From Mycolicibacterium sphagni (lineage in GTDB: Bacteria; Actinomycetota; Actinomycetes; Mycobacteriales; Mycobacteriaceae): 64,000 bases of DNA. Of the stretch, positions 58,130-64,000 are shown in pieces. The stretch spans positions 1-64,000 of the forward strand of contig NZ_VBSB01000006.1 of assembly GCF_013337765.1 (NCBI RefSeq), given 5' to 3'. Numbering within the stretch: position 1 is the stretch's first letter; every line of letters begins with the position of its first letter. Made by a program: the position numbers and the translations under genes. The notes below the pieces were generated by a model that was given only the letters and a program-made list of their open reading frames with translations, made no database searches and was not told where the DNA came from.

Positions 58130-59229
58130 CCTGCCGAGCTGTTCTCCGCGTACCGCAGCACTGCGCCGATCCCGTCGGCCGGGCTCAGCCGCTCGTCGGT
58201 GCGCACCAGCGCGGCGCCGGTGGCCACCGCCAGCAGCGGGAGGGCTTCGTCGGCGCGCAGCGTGCGTTCGGGCGCCGCGCCGAGGTCCGAGAGCGTGTCG
58301 GCGTCGGGAGCGATCGTCGCCAACTCGGTGTCGGCGACGACGGTAGCGTCCCCGAGGTCACCGATGATCAGTGTGTCCACCGCACCGTCACGCAGCGCGG
58401 CCGTCACGTCGGCCAGACCCTCGACGGCCAGGCCGGTGCCACGCCCGGCAGCGAACCGCTGGGCGGCGTCGTCGATGGTGGCCAACCGGCGTGTGAGGAA
58501 CTCCTGACCGATCTCGTGCTGCACCTCGGCCTGATCGGTTCCGGCGGTGCGCCCGCCGCCCTGCAGTTGTACGGCTTTCTCGGCGACCCGCTCGGGCAGC
58601 GCCGCCACCAGTTCGGTGCGTGCGCTGACCTCGCCCTCGATGAACACCAGCGCCGCACCGGATTCGTCGACCAGCTGGGTGACGCGGTCGGCGACCTCGC
58701 GGATGTTCTTGCGGATGGCTTCGTCGACTCGCGGTTGCGCTCCGCCGAATTCGTGCTCGGCCGACTTGGCCTTGTGCACGGGGTAGCCCTCGCCCTCGAC
58801 GGTCTGGGTGCTGACCCGCCCGGCGCGGTGCAGGGTGACGTCGGCGCCGGTGTGGTCGACGGCGACCAACAGATAGACGGTGTGCAGCAGGCCGTGCTCG
58901 ACGATCGGGATCAGGTATGGCAGTTCGGAGACCCGGATGACCGTGGTCGTCGGCGGCCTGATGAGGTGCTCGTCGACGACGACGGTGTCGCCCGAGGCGA
59001 TCACTGCCCGGCCGCTGCGGCCTACCGGCGGATGGGTGCCCCGCACCGCGCCGTCCATGGCCTCGATCACCGCGGTGTCAACGGATTGCTCTTCGAGGTG
59101 TTTGCGTACATCCCGCAGCCGTGCGTCGAGCTGCGCGGCGGCGTCCTGGGTGTCATGGGAGTCGTCGAAGTAGATCGAGACGAACGGACCCTCCGTGTCC
59201 ACTAATGGCCGAAAGCGGTCGGAATGCAT
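58126..59229 (-). CDS. baeRF/Vms1-like release-factor-fold protein (Rv2629-like)
   Basis: A 367-residue protein closely resembling Rv2629 of M. tuberculosis: DRFRPLVDTEGPFVSIYFDDSHDTQDA at the start, VAVDHTGADVTLHRAG, GYPVHKAKSAEHEFG in the middle, and DGAVDTLIIGDLGDATVV plus RADEALPLLAVATGAALVRTDERLSPADGIGAVLRYA at the end. Bacterial-archaeal eRF1 (baeRF) family members are thought to act at ribosomes (Vms1/ANKZF1-like peptidyl-tRNA hydrolase). No GGQ motif is visible. ATG 59229 has AGGAG 6 nt upstream. It lies divergent from an MFS gene; the 262-bp gap shows no DosR box, unlike Rv2629. Confidence 0.85.
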   Translation of the reverse strand: MHSDRFRPLVDTEGPFVSIYFDDSHDTQDAAAQLDARLRDVRKHLEEQSVDTAVIEAMDGAVRGTHPPVGRSGRAVIASGDTVVVDEHLIRPPTTTVIRVSELPYLIPIVEHGLLHTVYLLVAVDHTGADVTLHRAGRVSTQTVEGEGYPVHKAKSAEHEFGGAQPRVDEAIRKNIREVADRVTQLVDESGAALVFIEGEVSARTELVAALPERVAEKAVQLQGGGRTAGTDQAEVQHEIGQEFLTRRLATIDDAAQRFAAGRGTGLAVEGLADVTAALRDGAVDTLIIGDLGDATVVADTELATIAPDADTLSDLGAAPERTLRADEALPLLAVATGAALVRTDERLSPADGIGAVLRYAENSSAG

Positions 59230-59491
59230 GGGCTTCTCCTGCGCTGGAATTCTGAAAGGCACCCGTCCGCCAAACCTACGCCCGCTCGTCGCGTCCGGGC
59301 GGCCCTCCGGCACATACCCGCTCGACGGGCCGATAGTCTCGATCTGACGGCGTGGGTGCAGTCGGAAGCACAACCACATCCGACCGCGTTACGCACATGG
59401 TGTTGCTGCTAATCGATGAGGCGCGGGGGCCCGAAAGCGGTTCGACAGCGCGCCCCGACACCATTGCAGTAAGCCGAAGTGAGGTACCGAT

Positions 59492-61399
59492 ATGACCAGG
59501 AACATGGCCGGCCAGGCGCCGGACGTGGACTTGGACCCCGAGCCGGCGGACCAGCCCGGCGTCCCCGCGAATCCGTGGCATGCGCTGTGGGCCATGCTCA
59601 TCGGCTTTTTCATGATCCTGGTCGACTCGACGATCGTCGCGGTCGCCAATCCCAGCATCATGGATGGGCTGGAGATCACCGACTACGACACCGTCATCTG
59701 GGTGACCAGCGCCTACCTGCTGGCCTACGCGGTGCCGCTTCTGCTGGCCGGGCGCCTCGGCGACCGCTTCGGCCCGAAGAATCTCTACATCATCGGCCTG
59801 GCCATCTTCACCGTGTCCTCGCTGTGGTGCGGCCTGGCCGGCTCCATCGAGATGCTGATCGCCGCCCGCGTCGCGCAGGGGCTCGGCGCCGCCCTGCTGA
59901 CCCCGCAGACCCTGTCGACGATCACCCGCATCTTTCCGCCGGAGCGCCGCGGCGTGGCGATGAGCATGTGGGGTGCGACCGCGGGCGTGGCCACCCTGGT
60001 CGGCCCGCTGGCCGGCGGTGTCCTGGTCGGCAGCCTGGGCTGGGAGTGGATCTTCTTCGTCAACGTGCCGGTCGGCGTGATCGGCCTGGCGCTGGCGGTC
60101 TGGCTGATCCCGACGCTGCCGACCAGTAAGCATCGGTTCGATGTGCTCGGTGTGGTGCTGTCCGGCGTCGGCATGTTCCTGGTCGTGTTCGGCCTGCAGG
60201 AAGGCCAGAGCCACCACTGGCAGGCCTGGATCTGGGCGGTGATCGTCGCGGGCATCGGGTTCTTCACCGCGTTCGTGTACTGGCAGTCGATCAACCGCCA
60301 CGAGCCGCTGATCCCGCTGCAGATGTTCGCCGACCGGGATTTCACCCTGTCCAACGTCGGTGTGGCCGTGATCGGCTTCGTCGTCACCGCCATGATGCTG
60401 CCGATCATGTTCTACGCCCAGGTGGTGTGTGGGCTGTCGCCGACGCGCTCGGCGCTGCTGATCGCGCCGATGGCCATCTTCAGCGGTGTGCTGGCCCCGT
60501 TCGTGGGGCATCTGGTGGACCGGGCCCATCCCCGCCCGATCCTCGGGTTCGGCTTCTCGGTGGTCGCGGTTGCCCTGACGTGGCTGTCGATCGACATGAC
60601 GCCCACGACGCCGATCTGGCGATTGGTGCTGCCGCTGCTCGCGATGGGCGTCGGCATGGCATTCATCTGGGCGCCGTTGGCCACCACCGCCACCCGTAAC
60701 CTGCCGCCGCACCTGGCGGGGGCAGGCGCCGGGGTCTACAACGCGACCCGGCAGGTCGGTTCGGTGCTCGGCAGTGCGGGGATCGCCGCATTCATGGCCT
60801 CGAGGATCAGCGCCGAGATGCCGGCCGCGCCGGCCGACGCACCGCCCAGCGAGATGGCCGTGCTGAAGCTTCCGACGTTCTTGCACGAACCGTTCTCGGC
60901 TGCGCTGTCACAGTCGATGCTGCTGCCGGCGTTCGTCGCGCTGTTCGGCATCGTCGCGGCGCTGTTCGTGCTCGGTGGGCTGGGTGCCCGGCTCGCTCGA
61001 GCCGGTGCCGACGACGACGAGATCACCGACGAGATCCCGGTCTATGACGACGGCTATGACGACGACGACTACGTCGAATACGTGGTGGAGCCGGCCTACC
61101 GGCCGCCGCCCGTACCCGAACCGGTCGACGACGAGACCGAAGTGATCGTGTGGCAGCGCCCGGTCGCGGAACCAGAGCCAGAGCCCGAACCACAGGTCGA
61201 CCCGATTGGATTTGCGCACAACGGCTTCCATGTCGACGGCGAATCGCACTACCGCTCCCTGGAGAGCCTTGCCCCCGAGCCGGCGCCACGGTCACGGCAT
61301 CGCCTCACCGACCAGAGCGAGCCGCGGCGGGGCCGCCATTACCGCGACGAGCACGCCGACGTCGAAACCTACGGTCGCCACTCGCGACCGGGCGGCTGA
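59492..61399 (+). CDS. DHA2-family MFS multidrug exporter with acidic tail (Rv1250-like)
   Basis: A 635-residue EmrB/QacA-type 14-TM exporter like Rv1250. DHA2 motifs: [18 protein letters not shown] (helix 1), [25 protein letters not shown] (motif A), [25 protein letters not shown] (motif B), [20 protein letters not shown] (motif C). After about residue 505 a 125-residue soluble tail follows, first Asp/Glu/Tyr-rich ([20 protein letters not shown]), then Pro-Glu repeats, then Arg/His-rich. The N terminus also has a 25-residue acidic extension. ATG 59492 has GAGG 7 nt upstream. Confidence 0.9.
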   Translation: MTRNMAGQAPDVDLDPEPADQPGVPANPWHALWAMLIGFFMILVDSTIVAVANPSIMDGLEITDYDTVIWVTSAYLLAYAVPLLLAGRLGDRFGPKNLYIIGLAIFTVSSLWCGLAGSIEMLIAARVAQGLGAALLTPQTLSTITRIFPPERRGVAMSMWGATAGVATLVGPLAGGVLVGSLGWEWIFFVNVPVGVIGLALAVWLIPTLPTSKHRFDVLGVVLSGVGMFLVVFGLQEGQSHHWQAWIWAVIVAGIGFFTAFVYWQSINRHEPLIPLQMFADRDFTLSNVGVAVIGFVVTAMMLPIMFYAQVVCGLSPTRSALLIAPMAIFSGVLAPFVGHLVDRAHPRPILGFGFSVVAVALTWLSIDMTPTTPIWRLVLPLLAMGVGMAFIWAPLATTATRNLPPHLAGAGAGVYNATRQVGSVLGSAGIAAFMASRISAEMPAAPADAPPSEMAVLKLPTFLHEPFSAALSQSMLLPAFVALFGIVAALFVLGGLGARLARAGADDDEITDEIPVYDDGYDDDDYVEYVVEPAYRPPPVPEPVDDETEVIVWQRPVAEPEPEPEPQVDPIGFAHNGFHVDGESHYRSLESLAPEPAPRSRHRLTDQSEPRRGRHYRDEHADVETYGRHSRPGG

Positions 61400-61497
61400 A
61401 AAGCCTGTTCGTTCCCGGGTCCTCAGCACCGAATTGCCGCTAGCCTGACCCGCAGCATTTGGGATCGGTAGCGCCAGGAGTTGCCTTCACTGCTGCA

Positions 61498-62001
61498 ATG
61501 AGAACGATCAAGCCGGCCTTGGCTATCGCTGTGGCGGCCTTGGCCGCCCCCGTATGGTCGCCGACCGTGCGGGCGGACGACAGTCCGCCGCCATGCGCAT
61601 CGACGCAACTGGTGGTGACCGCGTTGCCGATGGAAGCCGGGGTCTCCCATCGTGGAGTGCCGCTCGTGTTCGCCTTGGCGCCCGGCGCCGCCCCCTGCAC
61701 CCTGACCGGCTATCCGGGGGTGGACTCGGGTGCCGGCGGCCCGTTGCTGCACGCCAGGCGCACGCTGCGGGGGTACCTGGGTGGCCTGCCGACCGGTGTG
61801 GACGTCCCGCCCACGGTGGAGGTGAGTCCGGGGCATCCGGCGCAGGCCACGGTGGAGGGCATCGCCGTCGACGCCGACACCAACCAGTGCCCGACGTACA
61901 CCGACCTCCTCGTCACTGCTCCCGACACCACCGGCACCGTGACCGTCCCGACCACCATCGACACCTGCCAACTGCAGGTCCATCCGGTCACGAGCGCCTG
62001 A
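61498..62001 (+). CDS. DUF4232-like secreted protein
   Basis: A 167-residue exported protein: signal peptide (KPALAIAVAALAAPVWSPTVRA, cleavage about 26), then DUF4232-like strands: CASTQLVVTALPMEAGVSHRGVPLVFAL, CTLTGYPGVDSGAGGPLLHARRTLRGY, VDVPPTVEVSPGHPAQATVEG, and a late TCQLQVHP Cys. The domain forms a beta-sandwich in the family; the role is unknown. Its TGA shares a base with the next ATG (TGATG), so it heads an operon of secreted proteins. Confidence 0.82.
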   Translation: MRTIKPALAIAVAALAAPVWSPTVRADDSPPPCASTQLVVTALPMEAGVSHRGVPLVFALAPGAAPCTLTGYPGVDSGAGGPLLHARRTLRGYLGGLPTGVDVPPTVEVSPGHPAQATVEGIAVDADTNQCPTYTDLLVTAPDTTGTVTVPTTIDTCQLQVHPVTSA

Positions 62002-62780
62002 TGACGCGCAAGATTCTCGCCGGCTGCGCGGCGACAGTGCTGGCGCTCGCGGGAGGCTTGGCCGCGCCCTGCGCGGCCCAACCCGGCCCGGCGACCCTCG
62101 ACCAACTGTGCGGCACACTGGGCTGGCCGCGCGCCTTGCCGGATGTCACCGGCCAGTTCTTGAGCCAAACCATCCGGTCTGGGGCACTTGGCTGTTGGAC
62201 CAACGTGCGGGGCATCGCGCCCGATGGAGGCGACTCGGTGAGCAGCGCCGCCGGCACGTACCGAACCGACCTCCGGATCACCTCCATGTCGCCGAGCCCC
62301 GGCATCACCACCGGGCGCGCCGACACGGTGACGCTGCGGCTAGCCCCGGTCGACTCCGCGGCACCCGTTGGGTTCCAGCCGTGTGACTGGGTGTCCGCCG
62401 ACGAGGCGGGTGCGCTGCTTGGCGCACCGGTACGGACCCGGGCCTTGGGCGACCAGGCGGGCACGGTCGACATCTCCTGCAGCTACACCAGCGGTAGCAG
62501 CGACACCGGTATGGAATCCAATCTCCGCTTACCTCGGTCGTTTCCGGTCTCCGCGGCAGCGCAATTCGAACTGGCGACCAGTGGGACAAACGGCGCGCCC
62601 GTCGCTGGTCTCGGCGTCGCGGCGCAATGCGTGTACGAGCCGACGACGACGCCGCCGTCCACCACGTTGGTGGTCCTGCTCGGCGGGAACCGGCTGTACC
62701 GGGCCACCACTTGGTACGGCACGTCGTGCGACCAACTCAAGCAATTCGCGAAGATCGCCGTCGGCCGCATCGGCGCATGA
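62001..62780 (+). CDS. Secreted protein of unknown function
   Basis: A 259-residue exported protein: signal MTRKILAGCAATVLALAGGLAAPCAAQ. The mature part starts PATLDQLCGTLGWPRALPD and contains six further cysteines (CWTNVRG, QPCDWVSADEAGALLG, ISCSYTSG, AQCVYEP, TSCDQLKQFAKIAV). The pattern of PCDWVSADEAGALLG and C-terminal SCDQLKQFAKIAVGR resembles DUF3558-type mycobacterial proteins, without a firm match. Its start overlaps the previous stop. It ends just before a lipoprotein gene. Confidence 0.75.
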   Translation: MTRKILAGCAATVLALAGGLAAPCAAQPGPATLDQLCGTLGWPRALPDVTGQFLSQTIRSGALGCWTNVRGIAPDGGDSVSSAAGTYRTDLRITSMSPSPGITTGRADTVTLRLAPVDSAAPVGFQPCDWVSADEAGALLGAPVRTRALGDQAGTVDISCSYTSGSSDTGMESNLRLPRSFPVSAAAQFELATSGTNGAPVAGLGVAAQCVYEPTTTPPSTTLVVLLGGNRLYRATTWYGTSCDQLKQFAKIAVGRIGA

Positions 62781-62803
62781 CCTATATCGGAAAGGGCATC
62801 AGC

Positions 62804-64000
62804 ATGAACAACTTTCGGTGCTTCGTCGCCATGATCGCGGCGGTCGGTGTGGTGGCGGGATGCTCGTCGACGACCGCCCCCGCAGGCCAGAAGTCGTCGG
62901 CCGCGGCCTCGTCGAGTGCCTCGGCGGCACCGACCAGTGCGGCCGCACCGGCGACACCGGCCGCTGCCACCGGCGTCGAGGCCGCGGTCAAGGATGTCCC
63001 CTGGTCGAAGGTGGGGCCGGGTTGGACGCTCGCCGAGTGGAGCCCGGTCACCCCGCACCGGCCTGGTGAACAAGGTGCGCCCGACCAACCGAACCCTCAG
63101 ACCGTCAACACGACACTGTATTTGGTGGATCCGGCGGGTAACCGCTACGTGATCACCACGTTCGCGCCGGGCAGTGAAATGCGGCTGGCCGACTGGTCGG
63201 GCGACGGCAGCCACGCCTTGTTCACTGGGTCGTATGCCAGCCCGGCATCGGCGATCTCGGTCGACCTGCACACCGGCGAGCAGACCACGATTCCGATCGA
63301 CGGCTATCCTGCGTACACCCGGCCCAACGGCACCGCTCTGCTGGTGTCGACCTCGTTCAACGGCAGCCAGCCGGGGACCCTGAAAAGGGTTGACCTCAAG
63401 GGCAATCCGCAGTTCACCTACCCGACCGACAACCTGGGTGGAGCGGGACAGTTCGGCGGCGACTACGCGGAGTCGCCCGATGGCACCCAGCTGGTCCTAG
63501 CCACCGCCAACCTCGGCAATGAGGTCGTTCCGCGCAGCGACAACAGCCTCATCGTGATGAGCAACGACGGCAAGGTAACCAAAACACTGCCGGCCCCGAT
63601 GCCGAAAGCCATCTGCGGACCGGTCAAATGGTGGACTCCGGGCTCAATCCTGGCGCACTGCACCGTCGAAGGCGGCTCGGCGAACCAGCTATGGGAGGTG
63701 CCACTGGACGGCGGTACACCCACGCCGATCACCGCGGTCAACTCCGGTCAGGAAGACAACGGATTCGGCGGCGACATCGGTGACGGTGACGCCTGGAAAC
63801 TGCCGAGCGGCATCTTCCTTCAGTCGGTGGGTGCGTGCGGCACAGTGTTTCTGTCGAAGCTCACCGCCGACGGGCACACCACTCGGGTCAAGATTCCCGG
63901 TGTCTCCGACAACATGTTCGTGACGGGCGCAGCCAACGACCGGTTGCTGGTGCGAGGCCAAGTGGGCTGCAGCGGAACCACGTCCCTGGTGAGTTACGAC
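62804..64000 (+). CDS. Beta-propeller-like lipoprotein (3' end beyond window)
   Basis: At least 399 codons, open at the window end. Lipobox VVAGC (Cys at about 19) after a signal peptide; a Ser/Ala/Thr-rich linker to about residue 60; then strand repeats with WSGDGSHALFTGSY, VDLHTGEQTTIPIDG, SPDGTQLVLATANLG, VMSNDGKVTKTLP, and LWEVPLDGGTPTPIT typical of TolB/WD-like beta-propellers. The function is unknown. ATG 62804 has AAAGG upstream; an ATG at 62777, overlapping the previous stop, would add nine residues and couple translation. It is probably the third gene of the secreted cluster. Confidence 0.82.
   Translation, partial: MNNFRCFVAMIAAVGVVAGCSSTTAPAGQKSSAAASSSASAAPTSAAAPATPAAATGVEAAVKDVPWSKVGPGWTLAEWSPVTPHRPGEQGAPDQPNPQTVNTTLYLVDPAGNRYVITTFAPGSEMRLADWSGDGSHALFTGSYASPASAISVDLHTGEQTTIPIDGYPAYTRPNGTALLVSTSFNGSQPGTLKRVDLKGNPQFTYPTDNLGGAGQFGGDYAESPDGTQLVLATANLGNEVVPRSDNSLIVMSNDGKVTKTLPAPMPKAICGPVKWWTPGSILAHCTVEGGSANQLWEVPLDGGTPTPITAVNSGQEDNGFGGDIGDGDAWKLPSGIFLQSVGACGTVFLSKLTADGHTTRVKIPGVSDNMFVTGAANDRLLVRGQVGCSGTTSLVSYD

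Overview
This is a GC-rich actinobacterial chromosome segment. Its gene content and order follow the Rv1186c-Rv1250 region of Mycobacterium tuberculosis closely. The MspA-type porin at the left edge, which tubercle bacilli lack, points to a (mostly rapidly growing) Mycolicibacterium-like species. I see no rRNA, tRNA, CRISPR array, insertion sequence or prophage. Gene density is very high and no gene-free stretch exceeds about 265 bases.

Layout. 1-5832: MspA porin, the PucR-type regulator PruC, proline catabolism pruA-pruB and a TSUP exporter. 5804-10078: acyltransferase-3 membrane protein, small secreted protein, NUDIX hydrolase, and a MatB-like acyl-CoA synthetase (FadD36) coupled to a VOC protein. 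10156-14901: dapD and dapE (lysine/DAP), a STAND ATPase without a DNA-binding domain, and a LOG phosphoribohydrolase. 14958-22621: fadD6, folP2-gpgS, a DivIVA-like protein, tagA, a DUF3117 protein, then divergent glgA(glgM)/glgC. Together these feed methylglucose lipopolysaccharide and alpha-glucan synthesis. 22618-27884: a TetR-ABC efflux operon extended by an ICMT-like methyltransferase and a DUF4126 protein, plus an O-methyltransferase. 28130-31409: the envelope-stress block sigE-rseA-htrA-tatB. 31416-38536: mrp, a lytic transglycosylase, DUF1003, a pore-less MgtE/CBS protein, a CitE-like lyase, two tandem DUF4190 proteins and a general-stress protein. 38723-43649: the trehalose importer lpqY-sugA-sugB-sugC with a SUFU-domain gene attached. 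43646-47095: a 1149-residue secreted cadherin/VCBS-like repeat protein, absent from the M. tuberculosis locus. 47338-56743: corA, malic enzyme, lpqZ, an SDR, a DUF732 protein, kgd and an Rv1249c-like protein. 56879-64000: two MFS exporters, a baeRF (Rv2629-like) protein and a run of secreted proteins cut by the window end.

Functional themes. GlgC/GlgM, GpgS and the LpqY-SugABC importer all deal with trehalose and alpha-glucan metabolism. SigE, its zinc anti-sigma factor RseA, HtrA and TatB form a cell-envelope stress cluster. Kgd, malic enzyme and the CitE-like lyase sit at the C4/2-oxoglutarate node. Many starts have a TANNNT -10 hexamer only 6-8 nt upstream of ATG or GTG, which indicates leaderless transcripts.

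The most unusual parts are: the repeat protein, with strictly alternating A/B repeats and a foreign-looking module inside its last repeat, next to a SUFU gene fused to the trehalose-importer operon; the pore-less MgtE/DUF1003 pair; and the DNA palindromes that overlap the tetR promoter and lie just before the sigE start codon. No biochemical claim here was tested. Names rest on recognised sequence motifs and remembered mycobacterial homologues.
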